Below are positions 1 to 4,785 of a stretch of 6,761 nt of DNA, in pieces. The notes under the pieces were generated by a model that had not been told where the DNA came from, did no database searches, and worked only from the letters and a program-made list of their open reading frames with translations. The first letter of the stretch is position 1, and the number at the start of each line of letters is the position of its first letter. Source of the stretch: Chloroflexota bacterium (lineage in GTDB: Bacteria; Chloroflexota; Dehalococcoidia; Lucifugimonadales; JACPCL1); the NCBI GenBank assembly GCA_016210395.1, contig JACQUI010000061.1, positions 1 to 6,761 on the forward strand, in the 5' to 3' direction. The translations under genes and the position numbers were made by a program.

Positions 1-145
1 AGCGAGTCGGTCAAACCACGCTCGCCTTCCTCTGCCATCTCCGCAGCGAAGGACCACTCACTCATCCGCTCCGTTTCGCGAAGAATCCCTCACCCCTTCC
101 GCTTGCCCGCACAGGGCCGAGGCATCGGCCCGACTCTCGCTACAG
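1..145. repeat. Dispersed repeat, copy A, with terminal hairpin
   Basis: This stretch resembles positions 1078-1190. The first 15 bases match 1079-1093 at 13 of 15 positions (AGCGAG..GGTCAAA). Positions 68-94 match 1114-1140 at 24 of 27 (core CGCGAAGAATC, then CTCACC). Both copies then reach a GGGCC..GGCCC hairpin; here it is GGGCCGA (114-120), loop GGCA, TCGGCCC (125-131). Copy A is longer than B because it has extra bases around 20-50. No reading frame explains it. The core resembles short repeats that I recall as common in Chloroflexota intergenic DNA; that is memory, not a search. It may continue beyond the left edge of the window. Confidence 0.6.
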
Positions 146-153
146 CCAATAAC

Positions 154-177
154 AGTGTTTTCTCCTGTCAAAACACT
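154..177 (-). terminator. Possible weak terminator hairpin overlapping the stop codon
   Basis: AGTGTTTT (154-161) pairs perfectly with AAAACACT (170-177) across an 8-base loop. The stem overlaps the stop codon of the leftward membrane-protein gene (176-178). On the minus strand it is followed by GTTATT, a poor U-tract, and the stem is A/T-rich, so intrinsic termination would be weak. It is the only terminator-like structure immediately after that gene. Confidence 0.35.
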
Positions 178-907
178 AGGCCGCCTTTGCCTTGCGCACA
201 AAGGGGATGCGGTAGATAACAAACACCTCGCGGCTTCGCAAGAAGCCCAGGTAAATCAGCACCAGACCGATGAGCAACGCCAAGGCGTGCGGCTGGGGCA
301 GATTGAACCGCTCCAGGGTGCCGCCTGCCGCGGAGACGATGGCGCCCACTGCAATCAAAACGTTGGACACCACGCGGAAGCCCGGAGCCCGCTTGCGAAG
401 GAATACGATGGCGCTGTAAATGGCGCTGCCGATCATGATGCCTGCGCCCAGCGTGTTCAGCACCGCCGTCAATATGCCGACGTACACGGGAAAGTACCGT
501 TCAGAATCTGTGCCAGGAACGATCGTTGCGAGTTCCCCTCCTTCCAGAAGCGACACGTCGCCTTGAAGCGTGACGCCGAGGGAGAGGAGCGCGCTCAAGG
601 CGGTCAACACCAGCAGGACTGCCAGCGCCCCGTGTCCCACCTTTAGGGGCACGTGCAAATAGAGGCTGCCCATGCCAAGGTAGGCCGCCACAAGCATCGC
701 CCCCATCCAGTACCACAGCCGGAACACCGCTTCTGCGTACACCCCCATGAGCCAAAGGGCCTGCAGGAGGCTTGCCGCAGCATAGAAGAACAGCCCCACA
801 GCCCACGCGGCCTGGTACGGCCGCTTCCGCTCCAGGAACTGGTCCAAGACCGTCAACGCAAATATGAGGCCCACCAGGAAGGTAAACAGAGAGACTGCCA
901 CGCTCAT
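176..907 (-). CDS. Unrecognised protein with about seven membrane segments
   Basis: The 243-residue product is mostly hydrophobic. Likely membrane helices lie at about residues 3-23, 32-55, 62-84, 91-113, 139-169, 178-198 and 207-222. Between helices 4 and 5 is a polar loop (about 114-138) containing DSERYF, and the C-terminus is basic (RIPFVRKAKAA), so a cytoplasmic C-terminus is likely. Seven helices with a short tail recall the membrane sensor domains found in front of histidine kinases, but no signalling domain is attached and I do not recognise a family. The ATG start is supported by GGAG with an 8-base spacer. The gene is monocistronic within the window, is transcribed away from thiL, and is bracketed by the two copies of a dispersed repeat. 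It is probably a real gene because the frame is long and coherently hydrophobic; its function is unknown. Confidence 0.75.
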   Translation of the reverse strand: MSVAVSLFTFLVGLIFALTVLDQFLERKRPYQAAWAVGLFFYAAASLLQALWLMGVYAEAVFRLWYWMGAMLVAAYLGMGSLYLHVPLKVGHGALAVLLVLTALSALLSLGVTLQGDVSLLEGGELATIVPGTDSERYFPVYVGILTAVLNTLGAGIMIGSAIYSAIVFLRKRAPGFRVVSNVLIAVGAIVSAAGGTLERFNLPQPHALALLIGLVLIYLGFLRSREVFVIYRIPFVRKAKAA

Positions 908-940
908 GTCCTTCTCTCCTTCAAGTTCTTCGCTCCTTCA
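907..940 (-). promoter_or_regulatory. Tandemly duplicated Shine-Dalgarno region
   Basis: Just upstream of the membrane-protein ATG, two adjacent 17-base units (940-924 and 923-907 on the minus strand) both begin TGAAGGAG and agree at 14 of 17 positions. The proximal GGAG lies 8 bases from the start codon and is the functional choice. The distal one is about 25 bases away, too far to start this gene. Confidence 0.55.
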
Positions 941-954
941 GGCTGCCGCGCCAC

Positions 955-983
955 ATTCTACCACCAGGCCCCTACCCGGAACA
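955..983 (-). promoter_or_regulatory. Candidate extended -10 promoter for the membrane-protein gene
   Basis: On the minus strand TGG precedes TAGAAT (960-955), giving an extended -10 box with five of six consensus bases. The -35 position 17 bases upstream reads TGTTCC (983-978), which is weak. Transcription would start near 949, leaving an untranslated leader of about 42 bases that includes the ribosome binding site. Confidence 0.4.
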
Positions 984-1077
984 CCTTCCCATGCTCCACA
1001 CCAGGATCTTTCGGTTCTCGGTTCCAAAGGCGCGCTGTGACCATACATAAAGGTCAGCAAGGCGCACTGTCATTCTA

Positions 1078-1190
1078 GAGCGAGGTGGTCAAAGGACATT
1101 CGCTCCCAATTGCGCTCCGACTCGCGAAGAATCTCTCACCACCATCGCCTTCCGCAGGGCCACGCAGTGGCCCGCCGCTCTCATTCTCAA
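1078..1190. repeat. Dispersed repeat, copy B, with terminal hairpin
   Basis: This is the second copy of the element at 1-145, in the same orientation, lying between the divergent membrane-protein gene and thiL. It shares AGCGAG..GGTCAAA, GCTCCG and CGCGAAGAATC..CTCACC with copy A. It ends in a hairpin GGGCCAC (1157-1163), loop GCA, GTGGCCC (1167-1173). The first five stem pairs equal those of copy A, while the last two differ on both sides in a compensating way. It is preceded by GTCATTCT (1069-1076), which resembles the other end of the Chloroflexota-type repeat I recall. Confidence 0.65.
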
Positions 1191-1260
1191 GATGCCCTTC
1201 GCCCAGGAACACCAAAGGACCCTGGCTCCACGTCTTGCAACGCTGCCGTTTGCTCTTCGC

Positions 1261-1276
1261 TGCTATAATGCTCTCG
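1261..1276 (+). promoter_or_regulatory. Extended -10 promoter for a leaderless thiL operon transcript
   Basis: TGCTATAAT (1261-1269) combines the extended TGn motif with a perfect TATAAT. Normal spacing places the start of transcription at about 1276-1277, exactly at the ATG of thiL (1277). No hexamer resembling TTGACA stands 16-19 bases upstream, so the extended -10 would have to carry recognition. No Shine-Dalgarno sequence precedes the ATG, which fits a leaderless message. Confidence 0.7.
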
Positions 1277-2281
1277 ATGCTTGTCACAGAAATCGGCGAA
1301 TTCGGCCTTATCCAGCGGCTCACCCAGGTGCTTGCCGGCGCGGGAGTAGCTGCATCCTCTGCGGACGCCCCGTTCCCGCTGGCCATCGGCATCGGCGACG
1401 ACGCCGCAGCCTGGCGCACACAGCCTGCCCTGGAGCTGGCCACGACCGACACCGTTGTGGAGGGCGTCCACTTCACCCGTGAGACCACTCCCTGGAAAGA
1501 CCTGGGCTGGAAGGCGATGGCGGCTAACCTCAGCGACATCGCGGCGATGGGGGGCGCTCCATTGTATGCCTTGGTCACCCTTGGCGTCCCACTGCAGACT
1601 CAGGTAGAGGACATGGAAGCGCTGTACGCAGGCATGGCTTGGGCCTGCAAAGAGCACAGCGCCGTCATCGCTGGAGGGGATATTGTCCGTTCGCCCGTTT
1701 TCTTCGCCTCCATCACCCTCAACGGCTACACCTTCGATGCCCCCCTCACTCGCTCTGCAGCGCGTCCCGGGGACGCCATAGCCGTCAGCGGCCCGCTGGG
1801 AGGATCGCTGGGAGGGCTGGAGATGATGCTCAAGGGCATTCCGGCGGCGTCTGCAGATGCCGAGGCGCTCCGCTGGGCGCACCGCCATCCTCAGCCTCGC
1901 CTGAAAGAGGGGCGTATCCTTGTCAAGGAAGGCGTCCGCTGCGCCATGGACCTCAGCGACGGCCTGTACGACGATCTTGGCAAGCTGGCGACCGCCGGCG
2001 GGTGCGCCGTAGAGATGGATGCCTTCCGCATCCCCTACCCTCCCGCGCTGGAGCACGTCTTCCCCGGCAAAGCGGCGCAGCTAGCCCTGGCCGGCGGTGA
2101 GGACTACGAGTTGCTTTTCACCGCGCCGGCCGCGACCCTGGAGCGTGTCCTGTCACGCATTCCTTCCGCCGCCGTCGTTGGACGCGTCGTTGCCGGTCAG
2201 CCGGGCAGGGTTACGGTCCGTAGCGAGGACGGCAAGCCTATCCCTCTCCAGCAACTCGGCTGGGACCATTTCCGATCATGA
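1277..2281 (+). CDS. thiL: Thiamine-monophosphate kinase ThiL
   Basis: ThiL phosphorylates thiamine monophosphate with ATP to make thiamine diphosphate, the last step of cofactor synthesis in the cytoplasm. The 334-residue product has the family's motifs in order: GEFGLIQRL (7-15), GIGDDAA (38-44) and TTDTVVEGVHF (56-66) for metal and nucleotide binding, NLSDIAAMGG (84-93), GGD (133-135), SGPLGG (171-176), MDLSDGL (224-230), GGEDYELLFT (273-282) and a C-terminal GWDHF (328-332). Length is normal for the family. The frame stays open upstream to 1085, but that extension translates repeat DNA; the ATG at 1277 matches the usual N-terminus and sits at the predicted transcription start. An in-frame ATG at 1268 lies inside the -10 box. 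It is the first gene of the operon, and its TGA overlaps the tsaE ATG. A usual T after GGD is I136, a minor change. Confidence 0.96.
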   Translation: MLVTEIGEFGLIQRLTQVLAGAGVAASSADAPFPLAIGIGDDAAAWRTQPALELATTDTVVEGVHFTRETTPWKDLGWKAMAANLSDIAAMGGAPLYALVTLGVPLQTQVEDMEALYAGMAWACKEHSAVIAGGDIVRSPVFFASITLNGYTFDAPLTRSAARPGDAIAVSGPLGGSLGGLEMMLKGIPAASADAEALRWAHRHPQPRLKEGRILVKEGVRCAMDLSDGLYDDLGKLATAGGCAVEMDAFRIPYPPALEHVFPGKAAQLALAGGEDYELLFTAPAATLERVLSRIPSAAVVGRVVAGQPGRVTVRSEDGKPIPLQQLGWDHFRS

Positions 2282-2766
2282 ACGAAGGCGCTGCCCTGGT
2301 CATCACCACACATTCCGCCGAAGAGACCCAGGCCCTGGGCGAAGCCCTTGGCCGTGCGGCCCAGCCAGGCGACCTTATCCTCCTGAGCGGTCCTTTGGGG
2401 GCCGGCAAGACCTGCCTGGTGCAAGGCATTGCCAGGGGTCTGGACGTGCACGGGCCTGTGCGCAGCCCCACCTTCGTCCTCGCTACCCAGCATCCAGGCC
2501 GCCTCACCCTGTTCCACATAGACCTGTACCGCCTGGACAGCGTTCTGGAAGCAGCAGACCTGGGACTGGACGACTACATTGACGGCGGAGGCGTCTGTGT
2601 GGTGGAGTGGGCGGAGAAGGCGTTCGGCGCCTTTCCCCAGGAGCATCTGCTCATTGAGCTTCAACACCTGGGGCCGGAGGACCGCCGCATCACCCTTGTT
2701 CCCCGGGGGGATAGGTATGCCCAACTGGCGCAACAAGCGGTACAGCAGCAATCCACGAAGGGGTAG
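2278..2766 (+). CDS. tsaE: tRNA t6A37 synthesis ATPase TsaE
   Basis: TsaE is the P-loop ATPase that works with TsaB and TsaD to place N6-threonylcarbamoyl on A37 of tRNAs reading ANN codons. The 162-residue product has the Walker A motif GPLGAGKT (38-45), SPTF (63-66), the family signature HIDLYRL (80-86) and VVEWAEK (108-114), the acidic segment typical of the family. Length is normal for the family. The start codon forms an ATGA overlap with the end of thiL and has no clear Shine-Dalgarno sequence, so translational coupling is likely. Its own stop lies 2 bases before tsaB, its functional partner, which supports the assignment. The N-terminal HSAEETQALGEALG is also typical. Residue 46 after the P-loop is C instead of the frequent T. 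Confidence 0.96.
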   Translation: MNEGAALVITTHSAEETQALGEALGRAAQPGDLILLSGPLGAGKTCLVQGIARGLDVHGPVRSPTFVLATQHPGRLTLFHIDLYRLDSVLEAADLGLDDYIDGGGVCVVEWAEKAFGAFPQEHLLIELQHLGPEDRRITLVPRGDRYAQLAQQAVQQQSTKG

Positions 2767-2768
2767 CC

Positions 2769-3461
2769 TTGCTCCTTGCCATTGACACGTCCACTCGCTA
2801 CGCCGGCATCGCCCTCATGGACAAAGAGGGGATGCTCCGGCAGCTCTTGCACTGGCGTTCTCAGCAGAACCACACCGTTGAGCTTATCCCCTCCATCCAG
2901 CAGGTCTTTGCCCGCCAGGGCGTCACCCTTGCAGACCTTGATGGTATTGCGATAGCCATAGGCCCAGGCAGCTTCAGCGCCTTGCGCGTCGGCCTCAGCG
3001 TTGCCAAGGGGCTGGCCTGGACGTCGAATGTGCCGCTCGCCGCCGTCACGACACTGGAGGCGGAGGCGTTCCCATTCAGAGGCGTGGCCGAGACCGTCTG
3101 CGCCATCCTGGACGCCGGAAGGGGGGAGCTTGCCCTGGGCATTTACACATCTACCGCCGATGGCGTCACCCTCGTGCAGCCGGAAGCCATTGTCGCCCTC
3201 CACCGGATCAAGGAGGCCATTCCACCAGCAACGCTGCTCTGCGGCGAAGGGCTTGAACGCCTTACGCCCGAGGTTGCCGCCTCACTTGCCGGCCATTGCA
3301 GGTTGGCCCTGCCGTACCACTCTTCGCAACGGGTCGTTGCCCTTGCGCATGTGGGGCGGAAGCGCCTTCAGGCGGGCCAGGCGCAGGACCCCGTTACCCT
3401 CCAGCCGTTCTACCTCCGCAAGCCCTCCATCACCGAGCCGGCGCAGCCCTCCACTCGCTAG
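2769..3461 (+). CDS. tsaB: tRNA t6A37 synthesis protein TsaB
   Basis: TsaB is the ASKHA-fold partner that pairs with TsaD in the threonylcarbamoyl transferase step of t6A synthesis. The 230-residue product begins with LLAIDTST (2-9), the strand and phosphate-1 type loop of the fold, has HTVELIP (35-41) and the diagnostic GPGSFSALRVG (65-75). The family usually reads GPGSFTGLR here, so the T-G pair is S-A. The start must be TTG at 2769: the conserved AIDTS lies three residues after it and the next ATG falls after this motif. AAGGGG just upstream, overlapping the end of tsaE, serves as the ribosome binding site. Length fits the family. It is the last gene of the operon; tsaD and rimI, frequent neighbours elsewhere, are not present in this window. 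Confidence 0.95.
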   Translation: MLLAIDTSTRYAGIALMDKEGMLRQLLHWRSQQNHTVELIPSIQQVFARQGVTLADLDGIAIAIGPGSFSALRVGLSVAKGLAWTSNVPLAAVTTLEAEAFPFRGVAETVCAILDAGRGELALGIYTSTADGVTLVQPEAIVALHRIKEAIPPATLLCGEGLERLTPEVAASLAGHCRLALPYHSSQRVVALAHVGRKRLQAGQAQDPVTLQPFYLRKPSITEPAQPSTR

Positions 3462-3516
3462 CGCAGGTGCGCAACTCGCCAATCAAGCGCGAAAGTGACC
3501 CGCCAACCATGTCCCG

Positions 3517-3543
3517 TTCGTGGTGAGCTTCTCAGACCACGAA
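3517..3543. repeat. Hairpin downstream of tsaB
   Basis: TTCGTGGT (3517-3524) pairs perfectly with ACCACGAA (3536-3543). The loop can add GAG (3525-3527) with CTC (3531-3533), leaving a two-base bulge. It lies 55 bases after the tsaB stop. No T-run follows on either strand, so it is not a standard intrinsic terminator, though it could stabilise the 3' end of the operon message. Confidence 0.45.
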
Positions 3544-3607
3544 TGCACGCGACAGGCTCAGGGCGCACGGGGATTCATGGTCCAGCCACTCTCGCAAGCC
3601 ACGGCCG

Positions 3608-3715
3608 TTCGGTCCTTCCAGCAGCAAGAGGAGAGAGAATCGTAGGGGCAAGGTCTCCTCGCCCGTCCCCAGACGCCGCGCTTTGCCGCGCGCGGTCTCT
3701 AGCAGGAGGACCGAA
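3608..3715. repeat. Multi-branched inverted-repeat element
   Basis: TTCGGTCC (3608-3615) pairs with GGACCGAA (3708-3715), and the stem extends to 3618/3705 with one G-U pair. After an internal loop, AGAGA (3632-3636) can pair with TCTCT (3696-3700). Enclosed are two hairpins. One is GGGCAAGG (3646-3653) with CCTCGCCC (3657-3664), with one mismatch. The other is CCGCGC (3676-3681) with GCGCGG (3690-3695). The first, preceded by GTAGG, looks like a decayed member of the GTAGGGGC repeat family seen intact at 4652-4680. Confidence 0.45.
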
Positions 3716-3724
3716 AGACCCTGG

Positions 3725-3750
3725 AGAGCAAGCGCGGTTCCATTTGCTCT
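3725..3750. repeat. Small hairpin
   Basis: AGAGCAA (3725-3731) pairs perfectly with TTGCTCT (3744-3750) around a 12-base loop. It directly follows the multi-branched element and is of unknown role. Confidence 0.35.
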
Positions 3751-3797
3751 AGAGGGCACAGGAATGCCACGGCCAAAATCGGACAGAAGAAACGCTC

Positions 3798-3824
3798 AAA
3801 CCTGGCACTTAAGTGCCAGGTTTT
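3798..3824 (+). terminator. 26-bp perfect palindrome, terminator-like
   Basis: AAACCTGGCACTT (3798-3810) is followed at once by its exact reverse complement (3811-3823), and the plus strand continues into a fourth T at 3824. As RNA it would form a stable stem closed by a short CUUAAG turn with U4 at its 3' end on the plus strand and U3 on the minus strand. It could be the terminator of the thiL-tsaE-tsaB operon, 340 bases after tsaB, or insulate the next promoter, or be a dispersed palindromic repeat. The very perfect symmetry is more repeat-like than typical terminators. Confidence 0.5.
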
Positions 3825-3869
3825 GTCAGCCCACCACCATAAGCAAACGGAACCGCAAGCGCTAGCACA

Positions 3870-3905
3870 TTGACACTTCCCATGGATGCGAATACTATTG
3901 ACTCA
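3870..3905 (+). promoter_or_regulatory. Sigma-70-type promoter for the SNase-like gene
   Basis: A perfect -35 TTGACA (3870-3875) is followed after exactly 17 bases by TACTAT (3893-3898), a four-of-six -10 box. Transcription would begin near 3905, giving a leader of about 56 bases that includes a hairpin and a strong ribosome binding site. Confidence 0.65.
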
Positions 3906-3909
3906 TTCT

Positions 3910-3927
3910 TTGATGCGTTTGCATCAA
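3910..3927 (+). promoter_or_regulatory. Hairpin in the 5' leader of the SNase-like gene
   Basis: TTGATGC (3910-3916), loop GTTT and GCATCAA (3921-3927) form a perfect 7-bp stem just after the predicted transcription start, about 20 bases before the Shine-Dalgarno sequence. It could protect the mRNA 5' end, or at the DNA level be a binding site for a regulator. No T-run follows. Confidence 0.4.
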
Positions 3928-3960
3928 GACGTGTTCTGTGGCTGCGCGGAGGGATGGACA

Positions 3961-4548
3961 ATGAACTCTAGGCACACCACTCTCCTTAGCCTTCTTCCAT
4001 TTCTTGCCGTGCCCATCCTGCTCTCCACGATCCAGGTCGTAGCCTCGATGGCGACGCCTACGCCGGCACAGCTTGCCGCCGCGCCGAAAGCCCAGGCCAC
4101 AGTGACCCGCGTCATTGACGCCGCAACGGTCGAAGTGGACATCGCCGGCCAGATTTTCCAGGTGCGTTACCTGGGCGTCGAGCCCCCTCAGCCCATCGGC
4201 ATCGAGTACGTCAAGTCGGATGTGCTGTACGCCGGCGGCGCTACCTTCAACGCTGGCCTCGTGAACGGCCAGCAGGTCATCCTCGAACGGGACACCTCCA
4301 ACGTTGACTCCCAGGGCCGCCTGCTGCGCTGGGTGTGGAAGGACGGCGAGCTGGCCAACCGCGCCGTCGTCCTCAACGGGCTGGCCTACGTGAACGTGAC
4401 CCCTCCAGACAGCCGCTATGAAGACCGGCTCTTCTCAGCCCTGGACAAGGCCCGTATTGAAGCGAGAGGCATCTGGACCACGGAAGAGGGCGACTGCGCC
4501 ACCTGCGCCTACCTCCAGGCCAAGGCGGAAGGGAAGTCTTTTGAATAG
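3961..4548 (+). CDS. Exported SNase-fold protein, probably without nuclease activity
   Basis: The 195-residue product starts with a short polar stretch and a hydrophobic segment (about 8-29) that acts as a signal peptide or membrane anchor, then a TPTPAQLAAAP linker. From residue 46 the staphylococcal nuclease-like fold is recognisable: ATVTRVIDAATVEV (46-59), VRYLGVEPPQ (68-77), NVDSQGRLLRWVW (114-126), the GLAYVNV strand (140-146) and the final helix ending ARGIW (168-172). Against S. aureus nuclease, Asp21 is A55, Asp40 is E74 and Glu43 is Q77, while Arg35 (R69) and Arg87 (R120) are kept. The metal-binding carboxylates are mostly lost, so I infer no catalysis. A CATC motif (C179, C182) near the end could form a disulfide. 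ATG 3961 is chosen over 3886 because GGAGGG stands 6-7 bases before it and a promoter overlaps the longer start. Role unknown; a structural or binding function is possible. Confidence 0.82.
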   Translation: MNSRHTTLLSLLPFLAVPILLSTIQVVASMATPTPAQLAAAPKAQATVTRVIDAATVEVDIAGQIFQVRYLGVEPPQPIGIEYVKSDVLYAGGATFNAGLVNGQQVILERDTSNVDSQGRLLRWVWKDGELANRAVVLNGLAYVNVTPPDSRYEDRLFSALDKARIEARGIWTTEEGDCATCAYLQAKAEGKSFE

Positions 4549-4651
4549 GCGACTATCCCCTCGCTTCCGAAAAAAGGCGGAGACAGAGGCTCACCTGGAA
4601 GGAGTCGCGCAGAAGCTCTTCAGGACTTGGCGACAGCCGTGTGAGACATCC

Positions 4652-4680
4652 GTAGGGGCGGGTTTCAAACCCGCCCCTAC
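4652..4680. repeat. Perfect GTAGGGGCGGG palindromic repeat
   Basis: GTAGGGGCGGGTTT (4652-4665), a single central C, and its exact reverse complement (4667-4680). It lies in the gap between two convergent genes (stops at 4548 and 4786), a typical place for REP-like repeats, and might help stop transcription from both sides although no T-run follows. Translated by chance it yields VGAGFKPAPTG, a string I recall from many spurious protein predictions, which fits a multi-copy element. A decayed relative lies at 3642-3664. The rest of the 4549-4785 gap shows nothing else clear. Confidence 0.75.
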
Positions 4681-4785
4681 CGGTTTCCGGCCATTGCGCC
4701 AAGGGATCATCGTCAAGGGCTCGCCCGACTTTTGAGATAGATTCTGAAGGAGAACAATCAAACATCGCAGGCCCAGCCTTAGCCG

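Larger units (their letters stand above)
3462..3869. other. Hairpin-rich intergenic region without a convincing gene
   Basis: About 400 bases lie between tsaB and the promoter of the next gene. Short reading frames on both strands lack ribosome binding sites and recognisable composition. The stretch instead holds several inverted repeats: a hairpin at 3517-3543, a long-range pair 3608-3619 with 3705-3715 enclosing hairpins at 3645-3664 and 3676-3695, a hairpin at 3725-3750 and a 26-bp palindrome at 3798-3823. A 9-base direct repeat GCCACGGCC occurs at 3598-3606 and 3766-3774. Confidence 0.55.

Noticed and set aside
155..646. 163-codon plus-strand open frame inside the membrane-protein gene
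   Set aside because: It is antisense to a coherent hydrophobic protein, is of low-complexity polar composition (many Gln, His and Arg), and has no ribosome binding site.
1078..1190. T-box or other riboswitch upstream of thiL, including a TPP riboswitch
   Set aside because: No T-box antiterminator sequence or TPP (CUGAGA) core is visible, and the predicted thiL message starts downstream of this stretch.
1085..1276. Upstream extension of thiL by 64 codons
   Set aside because: It translates the dispersed repeat, is Ser/Pro/Arg-rich and unlike ThiL proteins, and lies upstream of the predicted transcription start.
1187..2056. 289-codon minus-strand open frame across thiL
   Set aside because: It is the reverse-strand shadow of a gene with a full set of ThiL motifs; no recognisable domain.
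3532..3759. 75-codon minus-strand open frame in the intergenic region
   Set aside because: It spans the inverted repeats, has no ribosome binding site, and its Leu-rich run comes from repeat sequence.
3683..3865. 60-codon plus-strand open frame containing MPRPKSDRR, considered as a REP-type transposase start
   Set aside because: It runs through the 26-bp palindrome, is too short, and shows none of the HUH or Tyr motifs of that transposase family.
4652..4680. CRISPR repeat
   Set aside because: It is a single palindromic copy with no regularly spaced repeats and no cas genes in the window.
4418..4735. 105-codon plus-strand open frame containing VGAGFKPAPTG
   Set aside because: It overlaps the end of the SNase-like gene out of frame and translates the palindromic repeat.
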